DNA from: Nostoc sp. TCL26-01
GTDB taxonomy: Bacteria > Cyanobacteriota > Cyanobacteriia > Cyanobacteriales > Nostocaceae
DNA length: 64,000 nt
Reading direction: 5' to 3'
NCBI RefSeq assembly: GCF_013393945.1
Contig: NZ_CP040297.1
Span: 4,186,001 to 4,250,000 of the forward strand
Shown: piece after piece, positions 33,056 to 41,810 of the stretch
Layout of the letters: each line of letters begins with the position of its first letter
Numbering within the stretch: position 1 is the stretch's first letter
Program-made: the position numbers and the translations under genes
The notes under the pieces: generated by a model
Seen by the model: the letters and a program-made list of their open reading frames with translations, nothing else
Databases searched by the model: none
What the model was told of the DNA's origin: nothing

Positions 33056-34093
33056 TTATGGTGCAGGATTGGGATATCGAGTATGTACTGCATCTAATTC
33101 TGCAAGCAGCTCTTTATCAAGAACTACATTGATACTGTCTATATTCTCTTTGAGTTGTTCTAAGGTAGTAGCACCAATGATTGTACTGGCGACAAACCAA
33201 CGACTCCGCACGAAGGCGATCGCTAATTGTGCTGGACTGATATGATGGCGTTTAGCAATATCCACATAAGCTGTTACTGCTTCTTGCACATTTGGTTTTA
33301 AATATCGCTGACCAAAGTTTTCAAACAAGGTTACTCTAGCTTTCTCTGGTTTGCCGTTGAGGTATTTACCAGTTAAATAACCAAATCCCAAAGGACTATA
33401 AGCCAGTAAAGGAATGTGTTCGTAGTAAACAACTTCTGCTAGTGCGCCATCAAAAACTCGATTGAGTAAATTGTAGGCATTTTGAATCGAGACAACTTTG
33501 GGTAATCCTAATTGTTTGGCTATGTGGCTAAATTGTGCTACACCCCAAGGGGTTTCATTACTTAAGCCAAGATAACGAATTTTACCAGCTTTAATCACGT
33601 CATTAAATACTTCCAATTGTTCTGTGATGGGAACTGTTTCTTGTACCTGATAAGGGTCAAAAACTGTCTGCCCAAATCGTGGGACATAGCGATCCGGCCA
33701 ATGGATTTGATATAAGTCAATATAATCAGTCTGTAACCGTTGGAGGCTATCATCTATAGCTTGTTTAATATTGTCTCGATCAATGGCTTTTGCCCCACCA
33801 CGCACCCATTTAAAGCCCCGTCCAGGCCCGGCAATTTTAGTAGCAATTATCAGTTGATCTCTTTTTTGATGTTTTAACCATTCCCCAATGTAAGTTTCAG
33901 TTAAGCCATAGGTTTCTGCACTAGTCGGCACAGGATACATCTCAGCCGCATCGATGAAATTAATTCCTTGGTCAATTGCATAGTCTAGCTGTTGATGGGC
34001 TTCTTCTATAGTATTTTGCTGCCCGTAAGTCATTGTGCCAAGGCAAATCTCTGACACTTGTAAGTCACTATTACCTAGTTGGTTATACTGCAT
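33056..34093 (-). CDS. Aldo/keto reductase, Tas-like
   Basis: A 345-residue NAD(P)H-dependent oxidoreductase. Motifs are SEICLGTMTYGQQN, FIDAAEMYPVPTSAETYG, IIATKIAGPGR, DLYQIHWPDRYVP, IRYLGLSNETPWGV and STIIGATTLEQL. The insertion around IHWPDRYVPRFG is typical of the Tas / YghZ-like branch. The physiological substrate is unknown. The perfect operator-like palindrome H is 120 bp upstream, and the arylsulfotransferase-like gene follows closely, so it is likely the first gene of that unit. A paralogue is encoded at 10712-11710. Confidence 0.88.
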   Translation of the reverse strand: MQYNQLGNSDLQVSEICLGTMTYGQQNTIEEAHQQLDYAIDQGINFIDAAEMYPVPTSAETYGLTETYIGEWLKHQKRDQLIIATKIAGPGRGFKWVRGGAKAIDRDNIKQAIDDSLQRLQTDYIDLYQIHWPDRYVPRFGQTVFDPYQVQETVPITEQLEVFNDVIKAGKIRYLGLSNETPWGVAQFSHIAKQLGLPKVVSIQNAYNLLNRVFDGALAEVVYYEHIPLLAYSPLGFGYLTGKYLNGKPEKARVTLFENFGQRYLKPNVQEAVTAYVDIAKRHHISPAQLAIAFVRSRWFVASTIIGATTLEQLKENIDSINVVLDKELLAELDAVHTRYPNPAP

Positions 34094-34212
34094 ATTGATA
34101 AATTAAATTGTCAGGAAATTAACGAGTATTTTATCAAACAGAATTCAGCATGAATTGGAGTCTGACACTTCGACTGACTCAGTGTATCGCTAGCGGATGG
34201 CTGAATCCTAAA

Positions 34213-34240
34213 CTACGGTTAGTTTATCGAATAACCGTAG
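34213..34240. promoter_or_regulatory. 28-bp operator-like perfect palindrome, site H
   Basis: Arms CTACGGTTA and TAACCGTAG are perfectly complementary; extended by two bases each (34211-34242) the arms reach 11 bp. It lies 120-147 bp upstream of the aldo/keto reductase start. It is the most symmetric member of the family. Confidence 0.7.
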
Positions 34241-34370
34241 TTAAAGGGTGAAGGTAGATTATCATACACATTCATATAAAATCAAGTCCGAATCTTGCTG
34301 GATGGTGTTATACCAGCAAAACCCTTGCACAGTAAGCTTTTATATTTACAGATAAGTTTTTTAGTTTTGA

Positions 34371-35468
34371 CTAGTCATTAGTCATTTCATCTCGCCATTT
34401 AGTTTGATTCTCTGGGATAGGAGTATCAGGCGATCGCGCTAATAACCAAGTCTTCCACGCCAAAGGTTTTTGTCGTTCAACGTGGTGAATTAACTGCATA
34501 ATTGGCTGATCTGCTTTAATTGGTGTTCTTAAATCAAATTGCATCGTCTCTAAAATTTGCACATCATCTTTGAGAAAGTAATGTAGCAAAATATAAGTCA
34601 GCCACAATACAAATCGATTAAATAACCAACCAGTAAAACCTCGGCGTTTCTTCGTCAGAAATATAGGTTGAACAGCTACTTTATTACCTGCAACTAAACG
34701 TAGAGTCATCATCAAATGTAATCGCAGTGAATCAGTCCCTACTGTGACTGTAAATGTACTACCATACCAGTAGCAAATACTGTAAACTGGATTTTTGTAC
34801 AAAGGACGAAAAAATCTGATAAATAACAGAGATTTGTTATGACACTTATTTTTATGAAAAATAATTGCATTCTGATGTAATTCTTGTTTGTCAAAGCTCA
34901 TCTCTAATGGCAACTTGTGAATTGCCTGAAAATGCTGAGTATCAATAGCATTAGTCATTAATATACTAGGATGACAATCAACAACAAAAGAGGAACCTAA
35001 ACCACTGACAAGTTCCTGCAACTCCAATTCTGGAACGAAAGGTAAAGTTTGTTTGGGAGTTTCTCCAGTCCAAACCCAAATTCCCCCATATCTTTCCACC
35101 GTCGGCCAAGTTTTTAATTTCAGAGGTAGAGGTGCGGCTAAACAGGGGATATCTACACATATTCCCTCACTATTAAATTGCCAATGGTGGAAACCACAGC
35201 GTAATTCATTACCCACTACTTCACCTTTAGCTAGATGTGCGCCCATGTGTGGACAATAAGCATCACCAATGACAACTCGTCGATTTTTTCCACGATAAAT
35301 CACTAAATTTTTACCTAAAATAGTCACAGGTTTTACTTCACCTATGCTGAGGCTTTGAGATGGAATCACCCAATACCATCCTTCAATAAAACGTTCAGGA
35401 TGATTAAAAATTTTAGGCTGACGAATAGATTTGATATTCTGGGAGTTAACATCCATTTTCAGGTTCAC
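34371..35468 (-). CDS. Rieske [2Fe-2S] non-heme oxygenase-like protein
   Basis: A 365-residue protein. The N-terminal Rieske domain has the cluster ligands CPHMGAHL and CGFHHW at about residues 70-95, after GWYWVIPSQSLSIGEVKPVTILG. The catalytic-domain signature NAIDTQHFQAIHKLP supplies the D..H....H mononuclear iron site. The C-terminal about 150 residues are hydrophobic in parts. The layout recalls Rieske monooxygenases acting on pigments or lipids, but the substrate is not identifiable. The final codons (TND, stop) lie in two AGTCATT heptamers. It is adjacent to, but not clearly part of, the sulfur island; no operator-like site precedes it. Confidence 0.82.
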   Translation of the reverse strand: MNLKMDVNSQNIKSIRQPKIFNHPERFIEGWYWVIPSQSLSIGEVKPVTILGKNLVIYRGKNRRVVIGDAYCPHMGAHLAKGEVVGNELRCGFHHWQFNSEGICVDIPCLAAPLPLKLKTWPTVERYGGIWVWTGETPKQTLPFVPELELQELVSGLGSSFVVDCHPSILMTNAIDTQHFQAIHKLPLEMSFDKQELHQNAIIFHKNKCHNKSLLFIRFFRPLYKNPVYSICYWYGSTFTVTVGTDSLRLHLMMTLRLVAGNKVAVQPIFLTKKRRGFTGWLFNRFVLWLTYILLHYFLKDDVQILETMQFDLRTPIKADQPIMQLIHHVERQKPLAWKTWLLARSPDTPIPENQTKWRDEMTND

Positions 35469-35775
35469 TTAAAGTGAAGCGGTTGCTCTAGGAATAACAT
35501 AGGCAATTGAGCAAAACAGTTATTTTGAGTACTACCAAATTAACTCAACTCATAATTAGTAAAATTGAGAGTAGGCTATTTAAGTATTGGTGACAAGGTT
35601 AATGGTATTAATTATGTCTGCTCAACTTATTTGAGCAGTCAAGCAAGGCTGACAATCCTATCATGTAGTACGATAGATGATATCTAGCTATTGTTGTATG
35701 CAACAGCAAGATTAGTTAGAACTTAAGGTATACAAGCTAAATCAATGTGATTGATTGACTCAACAGGAATCCTTT
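35469..35775. other. Divergent spacer
   Basis: About 307 bp between the Rieske gene and the WD40 gene. I see no repeat, operator-like site or gene. Confidence 0.5.
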
Positions 35776-38115
35776 ATGGAACAAGGGTTAAAGCTATTAA
35801 TTCAATTAGTAATCGAGTTTGCTCCTGTATTTGTAACTATCATCAACAATAGACGTGGAGAAAGTATAGGAACAACTCAATATCAACTGCCAAGTATAAT
35901 TCAAGAATTTATCCAAACTGTAAATACTGTCAATCAAAATTATCATTCCCACGACAATATTGAAAAAGAAAAACTTTTGCAACAGCAATCAGCCCTCAAG
36001 CAGCGAGAGACGCAACTCCAGATAGCAAATCAACAGAGAGAGACAGCGCTAAAGTTACCAGAAGTTAATAAAATTCTTGATAGCTGGCCCTTGAGATTAT
36101 ATCCGTCACAAATTCTAGATGCTCATTATAGTTATGGATGTAAACCATTAAAGGTTTTTCTCGCACCACCAAAAATTAAGTTTGACAAATTTGGTAAAAA
36201 AACAGCAGGTGATGCAGAAATTGAGCTAATGCTAGCTGAAGGTTTACGAGAGTTTATCAATCAAAATTACTCGCTGCATAATCACACCAGACCAGTAGAA
36301 TTTTTAGCAGGAGCTTGGGATAGTAAAAGATTTCATAGTGAATCCAGTATCAAAGCTTTGTTTGGCATATTAAAAACAGAGCCAATTTTAATTTTAGAAT
36401 CAGAACATGATGGAGATTATTTAAATTTCCGCATTGCCTATTGGGGTTTGGGGCAAGGAAACTATTACTATAAAACTATTGCTCGTTTACCTTATCAAGA
36501 AATTGTCCAAAATTCGGCAAGAAATCGGGCTTTAGAGTGGAAAAAAATTAGAGATGAATTACTGGAAATAGGTACAGACATCGAAGAAATTAATCAGTTT
36601 GGTCAAGATAATGTGTTTAACTTAGCCCTTTTGGAGAAATCCGAAAAATGGCAAGCACAAGGTATTGATATTAGTAAGTTGTCTTTACAATATCGAGTCA
36701 ATCATCAGGATATTGAAAAACTTAGCCAAGTATTAATCACTTGTCATTCTCTCGTAACTGCTTGGGTAGCCGATGTTTATCATCTAGTGCATCATGATGC
36801 AGCGCCTCTGTTGCCAGAGTTATTACCAATTTTGCTGCAAGATACCATTGATTTGCAATCAGTGCAAGCGATCGCCACAGGCTACAAACAAGTCTACCAA
36901 GCCTTAGAAAAAGAACGGCTGTACTGGATACCAGAACTGGCTTTGCAACTAGCCGAGAGTCTATCTCATCTCCCAGATTCATCATCTGCCCAAGAACAGA
37001 TCGATTACTCCGTTAGCACATGGGTGGAACTGCGTCAAGTCTCAGTGGAAGGATTTTCCCACCCTCTAGAAGCGATGCTCTCGGCAGTGAAAATTGAAGA
37101 TGAAGAATATATCCAAAAACTCAAGTCATATTTTACCGCCATTGGCGATCGCACCAGTCTGCAATCTGTGGAAAAATTATTAGAGGCGATCGCTCATCTC
37201 AAATACAAACGGAGTCTAGAATACCCCAACCTCAGCAAAACCATCACCGGGCATACAAACACAGTTACATCCATAGCAATTAGTCCCGATGGGACAGTTT
37301 TAGTCAGTGGTTGTGCTGATCAAACAGTCAATGTTTGGAACTTGCAAACAAGCCAAATCATCCGTACCTTCACAGGTAATTTAGGCGAAGTTTCCTCCGT
37401 CGCCATCAGCCCCGATGGCAATTTTCTCGCCGTGGGTAGTAGTCAGCACCCTAGAAGTAACGTTAAAGTCTGGAACTTAAAAACAGGTAAACTACTTCAC
37501 ACCCTCTTAGGACATCAAAAACCCGTCAACGTCGTAGAGATCAGCCCAGACGGACAAATTTTAGCCAGTGGCAGTAATAAAATTAAAATCTGGAACCTGC
37601 AAAAAGGCGATCGCATTTGCACCCTTTGGCACTCATCCGCAGTTCAGGCGATCGCCATTAGCCCCGATGGGACAATTCTGGCCAGTGGTAGTTCCGACAA
37701 CAAAATTCGCCTGTGGAACCCCCGCACCGGCGATCCTGTACGCACCCTCAATAGTCATGATGGTGAAGTCAAAGCGATCGCCATGAGTCCTGATGGACAA
37801 CTCTTATTTAGCGGTAGTGCAGATAAAACTATCAAAATTTGGCATCTGATCACAGGTCAAATTCTCCATACCCTAACCGGACACTCAGACGATATTAAAT
37901 CCCTAGTTACCAGTCCTAATGGACAACTTTTGTTTAGCGGTAGCGCTGACACCACCATCAAAATTTGGCGCATTACCACAGGTAAGTTACTCCACACCCT
38001 CACCGGACACTCAGGTGCAATCAATTCCCTGGCGCTGAGTGCAGATGCTCATTTCCTCGCCAGTGCTAGTACCGATACCACCATCAAAATTTGGGAGCTA
38101 GACAAAATACAATAA
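35776..38115 (+). CDS. WD40 beta-propeller protein with unrecognised N-terminal half
   Basis: A 779-residue protein. The C-terminal about 290 residues contain seven WD40 repeats (GHTNTVTSIAISPDG, then VKVWNLKTGKLLHTL and similar), enough for one closed propeller. The N-terminal about 490 residues start with a hydrophobic helix, a coiled coil with QQQSALKQRETQLQ, then a mixed region with LRLYPSQILDAHYSYGC, AELELMLAEG-like helices and FLAGAWDSKRFHSESSIKALFG. I do not recognise that domain. I chose ATG 35776, preceded by AGGA, over the TTG at 35755. Probably a scaffold or sensor; WD40 fused to effector domains is common in cyanobacterial signalling and conflict proteins. Confidence 0.75.
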   Translation: MEQGLKLLIQLVIEFAPVFVTIINNRRGESIGTTQYQLPSIIQEFIQTVNTVNQNYHSHDNIEKEKLLQQQSALKQRETQLQIANQQRETALKLPEVNKILDSWPLRLYPSQILDAHYSYGCKPLKVFLAPPKIKFDKFGKKTAGDAEIELMLAEGLREFINQNYSLHNHTRPVEFLAGAWDSKRFHSESSIKALFGILKTEPILILESEHDGDYLNFRIAYWGLGQGNYYYKTIARLPYQEIVQNSARNRALEWKKIRDELLEIGTDIEEINQFGQDNVFNLALLEKSEKWQAQGIDISKLSLQYRVNHQDIEKLSQVLITCHSLVTAWVADVYHLVHHDAAPLLPELLPILLQDTIDLQSVQAIATGYKQVYQALEKERLYWIPELALQLAESLSHLPDSSSAQEQIDYSVSTWVELRQVSVEGFSHPLEAMLSAVKIEDEEYIQKLKSYFTAIGDRTSLQSVEKLLEAIAHLKYKRSLEYPNLSKTITGHTNTVTSIAISPDGTVLVSGCADQTVNVWNLQTSQIIRTFTGNLGEVSSVAISPDGNFLAVGSSQHPRSNVKVWNLKTGKLLHTLLGHQKPVNVVEISPDGQILASGSNKIKIWNLQKGDRICTLWHSSAVQAIAISPDGTILASGSSDNKIRLWNPRTGDPVRTLNSHDGEVKAIAMSPDGQLLFSGSADKTIKIWHLITGQILHTLTGHSDDIKSLVTSPNGQLLFSGSADTTIKIWRITTGKLLHTLTGHSGAINSLALSADAHFLASASTDTTIKIWELDKIQ

Positions 38116-38149
38116 AAAGGGGTCAGAATACAGGAGTCATTAATTAGCT

Positions 38150-38413
38150 TTATTTGCGGCGATAAACATCTCTACGATGACTAACTTTAATGATTTTAAC
38201 TATTAATAAATCATCTTTAATCTCGTATAAGATACGATACTTACCTACACCAATACGATAGGTATCTTCTTCACCCTCTAACTTAACCACGCCATTGAAG
38301 CGAGGATTGTTTGATAACTCTTGAATTTTTTCTTCAATTTTAAGTTTAATATCTCCAGATAGCTTTTTTAATTCTTTAGCTGCCCTAGTTGTAATTTCTA
38401 TTTGATAAATCAT
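38150..38413 (-). CDS. RelE-family toxin
   Basis: An 87-residue type II toxin. IYQIEITTRAAKELKKL, LEGEEDTYRIGVGKYRILYEI and the C-terminal VSHRRDVYRR are the RelE pattern, including the basic C-terminal residues used in ribosome-dependent mRNA cleavage. The start overlaps the antitoxin stop by 4 bp. It converges with the WD40 gene. Confidence 0.9.
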   Translation of the reverse strand: MIYQIEITTRAAKELKKLSGDIKLKIEEKIQELSNNPRFNGVVKLEGEEDTYRIGVGKYRILYEIKDDLLIVKIIKVSHRRDVYRRK

Positions 38414-38610
38414 GCACTCTCTTGTTTATATTGTTCCCAAGAGATAGTAGTATCATTTTTTGCAGCATCAATATCCTGAATATCTTCTTCATCTTCACTT
38501 TTACGAATTTTTAGTAACTCTAAAACATCTTCTAAAGTGTCGTCATAAGCTTGTTCTAATTCTTCATAAATAGCTTTGAGTAACGCCTGTCTAGTTTTTG
38601 TAGGTTGCAT
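38410..38610 (-). CDS. RelB-like antitoxin
   Basis: An acidic, helical protein of about 66 residues starting MQPTKTRQALLKAIYEEL and ending in an unstructured acidic tail (SEDEEDIQDIDAAKND). It precedes and overlaps the RelE toxin gene, the normal order for a type II module. The DNA-binding fold is not obvious. An upstream ATG at 38622 would add four residues. Confidence 0.75.
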   Translation of the reverse strand: MQPTKTRQALLKAIYEELEQAYDDTLEDVLELLKIRKSEDEEDIQDIDAAKNDTTISWEQYKQESA

Positions 38611-38778
38611 GATATACCTCATTACTTTTTTTGTGGCTAATATTTACACCATGATTATAGTAAATATTAAGGTAGGGGAGGCAAAAAGCGGCGTGGATGT
38701 TCCTCCCGCTTTATTGCCGTTGTGTTACGGCTGTGCAAGGATTTGGGAGTTTTGGAAAATATTTTAGTATAAATTACA

Positions 38779-38812
38779 ATAAAAAACCGAGATACTTAAA
38801 AGTATCCCGGTT
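38779..38812 (-). terminator. Rho-independent terminator of the aldolase gene
   Basis: On the minus strand, AACCGGGATACTT and AAGTATCTCGGTT form a 13-bp stem with one mismatch and a 2-base loop, directly followed by TTTTTT. It lies 65 bp after the aldolase stop codon. Confidence 0.8.
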
Positions 38813-38876
38813 GATTTAAATGAATATCAAAAATTTTGCAGGAGCAAAGTATTGTTCCTATTATCTTTGACTAAAA

Positions 38877-39956
38877 TTAAACTTTAGCAGCAGCTTTGGT
38901 AACAGCGTTGAGTTCGCCTTTAGCGTATTTAGCAGCAAAATCTTCCAAAGTAACTTGCTTAATTTTGCTAGCGTTACCAGCAGTACCGAATTGTGCATAG
39001 CGTTCAGCACAAACCTTCTGCATATATTTAATAGAAGGCTTGAGGAAGTGACGAGGATCAAATTCCTTGGGATTTTTGGCTAAAGCTTCGCGCACAGCTG
39101 CGGTGATGGCTAAACGGTTGTCGGTGTCGATGTTAACTTTACGTACACCACTCTTGATACCTTTTTGAATTTCTTCTACAGGTACACCGTAGGTTTCAGG
39201 AATTGCACCACCGAACTCGTTAATCAAAGCGATTAAATCTTCGGGTACGGAAGAAGAACCGTGCATTACCAAGTGAGTGTTAGGTAGACGACGGTGAATT
39301 TCTTCAATGCGGCTAATCGCTAAAATTTCCCCAGTTGGTTTGCGGGTAAACTTGTAAGCACCGTGGCTTGTACCAATAGCTACAGCCAAAGCATCTACTT
39401 GGGTTGCTTCGACAAAGCTAACAGCTTCATCGGGGTCAGTTAATAGTTGAGAATGGTCAAGAGTACCTTCAAAACCATGTCCATCTTCAGCTTCACCCGC
39501 ACCAGTTTCCAGAGAACCCAAGCAACCGAGTTCGCCTTCTACACTTACGCCCAAAGCATGAGCTACATTTACAACTTCACGGGTAACGTTAACGTTGTAC
39601 TCGAAGCTAGCAGGGGTTTTCGCGTCAGCTTCCAAAGAACCATCCATCATGACGCTGGTGAAGTTGTTCTTGATAGCTGAGTAGCAGGTAGAAGGAGCAT
39701 TGCCATGATCTTGGTGCATGACAATGGGAATGTGAGGATAGGTTTCTACCGCAGCCAAAATCAGGTGGCGCAGGAAGTTTTCACCTGCATAGTTACGAGC
39801 GCCACGGGAAGCTTGCAAAATGACGGGGCTATCTGTCTCTTCAGCCGCCTTCATGATTGCCTGAATTTGCTCCAGGTTGTTAACGTTAAAAGCTGGGATG
39901 CCGTAACCGTTTTCAGCCGCATGATCCAACAGCAGCCGCATTGGTACAAGCGCCAT
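38877..39956 (-). CDS. fbaA: Class II fructose-bisphosphate aldolase
   Basis: A 359-residue zinc-dependent aldolase that interconverts fructose-1,6-bisphosphate (and probably sedoheptulose-1,7-bisphosphate) with triose phosphates, serving glycolysis and the Calvin cycle. The words [29 protein letters not shown] (zinc-binding His and catalytic Asp), [31 protein letters not shown] and [13 protein letters not shown] are all present. A strong AGGAGG Shine-Dalgarno precedes the ATG, fitting high expression. A clear terminator follows. It is monocistronic. Confidence 0.96.
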   Translation of the reverse strand: MALVPMRLLLDHAAENGYGIPAFNVNNLEQIQAIMKAAEETDSPVILQASRGARNYAGENFLRHLILAAVETYPHIPIVMHQDHGNAPSTCYSAIKNNFTSVMMDGSLEADAKTPASFEYNVNVTREVVNVAHALGVSVEGELGCLGSLETGAGEAEDGHGFEGTLDHSQLLTDPDEAVSFVEATQVDALAVAIGTSHGAYKFTRKPTGEILAISRIEEIHRRLPNTHLVMHGSSSVPEDLIALINEFGGAIPETYGVPVEEIQKGIKSGVRKVNIDTDNRLAITAAVREALAKNPKEFDPRHFLKPSIKYMQKVCAERYAQFGTAGNASKIKQVTLEDFAAKYAKGELNAVTKAAAKV

Positions 39957-40328
39957 AGATGTTCCTCCTAATTTGGTTGTCAGCTAGTCGGTGTGAGAGC
40001 AGCGTAATTTTTTACTTAAATGTAAGTGTTACGCTAAATCTTAAGACTTTTTTCAACATATAGGAAATTATAACTAGTGACGGGTGTTTATGTTGAAAAA
40101 CTTTACGCTACTACTAATCAAGATGCCTTATGCTAAAACTACACTACTGTCAAGTATGCTACGGCACAGATAAAGACTTTGGTAGTGTGTTATCCCATAT
40201 CTACTTGGAAGAAGGCAGTAGGGGAAAAGTTATTTTCGTGTTTGATTGTTGTGATTTACTCCACAGATTATTTTTAGTCTACCAATGCCTACAGCAGGCG
40301 GTAGTGCGGTCTGATGATCATAAATGTT
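39957..40328. other. Promoter-side spacer of the aldolase gene
   Basis: About 370 bp between the divergent aldolase and HicA genes. A 68-codon frame at 40130-40336 has no support. The region should contain the aldolase promoter, but I cannot point to specific boxes. Confidence 0.4.
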
Positions 40329-40565
40329 ATGAATAAAAGAGAGAAGCTCTGGCAAAAAGCTAAAAACAGCCCAGAAAATTTGACTTTTGATGAATTTGAA
40401 ACTCTCTTAAACCAGAGTGGGTGGGAATTTAGCCGTCAAAAAGGAAGTCATCGCTTATGGTATTCACCACAGGGTCAACCTTTACCGATTCAGCCCCGTA
40501 AAGATGGGAAAGCAAAGCTGTATCAAATTCAGCAGTTTTTTGAGTATCAAGAGGTAGAAGAGTAA
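40329..40565 (+). CDS. hicA: HicA mRNA interferase toxin
   Basis: A 78-residue toxin with the HicA double-stranded-RNA-binding-like fold. The key histidine is in QKGSHRLWYSP, after FETLLNQSGWEFSR. HicA cleaves mRNA. I start at the ATG at 40329 (MNKREKLWQKA) rather than 40314. The TAA stop and the ATG of hicB overlap by one base (TAATG), so the genes are coupled. Confidence 0.88.
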   Translation: MNKREKLWQKAKNSPENLTFDEFETLLNQSGWEFSRQKGSHRLWYSPQGQPLPIQPRKDGKAKLYQIQQFFEYQEVEE

Positions 40566-40801
40566 TGACTTTAAATAACTATGACTTTAATGGTTTTACT
40601 ATTAGTATATATTTTGATGAACAAGGAGATTGGTTAGCATATTTTCAAGAAATGTCTAATATTTCAGCTTTTGGCGATACTCCTCAACAAGCCTTAGAGG
40701 AACTGAACTTAGCTTGGGAATTGCTTAAGGAAGATTATCAAGCAAAGGGTAAAGAAATCCCTATTGCACCCGCTAGGAAAAAATTCTCTTCTTCATTATA
40801 A
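40565..40801 (+). CDS. hicB: HicB-like antitoxin
   Basis: A 78-residue protein with the partially degraded RNase-H-like HicB fold: FTISIYFDEQGDWLAYFQEM, ISAFGDTPQQALEELNLAWELL. It directly follows and overlaps hicA. It would bind and neutralise HicA. No separate DNA-binding domain is apparent, so autoregulation may need another partner. Confidence 0.85.
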   Translation: MTLNNYDFNGFTISIYFDEQGDWLAYFQEMSNISAFGDTPQQALEELNLAWELLKEDYQAKGKEIPIAPARKKFSSSL

Positions 40802-40826
40802 AGCGAGCGATCGCCTAATCTTAATT

Positions 40827-41522
40827 TTAATCACCTACAAGGGCTAACTTCTCTACAAAAGCTCTATGTTCGTTAGACTGCAACCCAGTTTGTAACACCA
40901 TCAACACCTGCTGCATATTTCCTGCTAACAAATCATTGACCGCCAACCACAAACCAGGAAAAACCCGACTGCGCACAATTCCATCACTATCAGCCGCTAA
41001 CTCTAAATACTCACCCTGCTCTAAATAAAACCAAGTTACTTTTTGCTCAAGCACTTGCCAGACAATATATTCTTTCACACCATTGCGCCGATAAGCTTGC
41101 TTCTTACCATGCAGGTCAATAGCGACACTGCTAGCAGCAATCTCCACAACTAACTCCGGCGCACCTTCAATATAATCATCTTCACTCAGCCTTGCTTGAC
41201 CACCTGCTTCTGGTGTAATGATCAGCACCGCATCTGGTTGCGGTTCGTTATCCAAGTCTAAGCGTACAGTCGGTTCAATTCCCAAAGCTACACCAGGAGT
41301 TGCTGCTTCATAAATCCCAAGCCATGCTACCATCCAACCATGCGGTTGACTATGTGTTCTAAAACGCACAGCCGCAGGCATAATATAGACAATTCCTTCG
41401 ATCAATTCGGCTTTTCTCAGTTCGGGCATGGCATTGTAACGACGCTCAAATTCGTAGCGGTTGAGTTTGTCGCCATTTTCCAACAGGGGAATTGTCCGGT
41501 ATTTTAAAGGTGTTTTTACCAT
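40827..41522 (-). CDS. Uma2-family (DUF820) putative nuclease
   Basis: About 231 residues of the Uma2 / DUF820 family, a PD-(D/E)XK-like fold very abundant in cyanobacteria. Seen are LRKAELIEGIVYIM, a conserved EPQPDAVLII (acidic residue) and ELVVEIAASS followed by KKQAYRRNGVKEYIVW. Function is not established experimentally for most members. The ATG at 41522 (MVKTPLKY) is more likely than the upstream one at 41546. It stands alone between the HicAB module and tRNA-Lys. Confidence 0.8.
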   Translation of the reverse strand: MVKTPLKYRTIPLLENGDKLNRYEFERRYNAMPELRKAELIEGIVYIMPAAVRFRTHSQPHGWMVAWLGIYEAATPGVALGIEPTVRLDLDNEPQPDAVLIITPEAGGQARLSEDDYIEGAPELVVEIAASSVAIDLHGKKQAYRRNGVKEYIVWQVLEQKVTWFYLEQGEYLELAADSDGIVRSRVFPGLWLAVNDLLAGNMQQVLMVLQTGLQSNEHRAFVEKLALVGD

Positions 41523-41618
41523 GATGATGGTATCTGGGTTGAGCATATCCCTATCCTACCGAATTGGGGCAGCTTGTCGTGTGTTATGCGCTAGTGTAGG
41601 CGTTTGACGAATATCACC

Positions 41619-41667
41619 AAAAATACTGTGTAAGCGTGACCTTCACCACACCTTTACACAGTATTTT
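41619..41667 (-). terminator. Candidate terminator downstream of tRNA-Lys
   Basis: A perfect 14-bp inverted repeat, AAAATACTGTGTAA/TTACACAGTATTTT, with a 20-base loop begins about 10 bp past the tRNA 3' end on the minus strand; its distal arm ends in a T run. Confidence 0.5.
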
Positions 41668-41676
41668 CCTTTTATA

Positions 41677-41748
41677 TGGGTCGCCCGGGATTCGAACCCG
41701 GAACTAATCGGTTAAAAGCCGAGTACTCTACCGTTGAGTTAGCGACCC
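41677..41748 (-). tRNA. trnK: tRNA-Lys (UUU)
   Basis: The minus strand folds as a 72-nt tRNA. The acceptor stem GGGTCGC/GCGACCC has discriminator A, the D-arm contains CAACGGTAGAGT, the anticodon loop CTTTTAA has anticodon TTT, and the T-arm is CCGGG-TTCGAAT-CCCGG. CCA is not encoded. It is followed by a candidate terminator. Confidence 0.95.
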
Positions 41749-41810
41749 TTGCGGCTTGTTTCGCAACTTTGCCATCATAGCATAAACATCCATAGATTTG
41801 TAAAGGGCTT

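Noticed and set aside
40130-40336. A 68-codon plus-strand frame before hicA
   Set aside because: No Shine-Dalgarno, no recognisable family, and it overlaps the hicA start.
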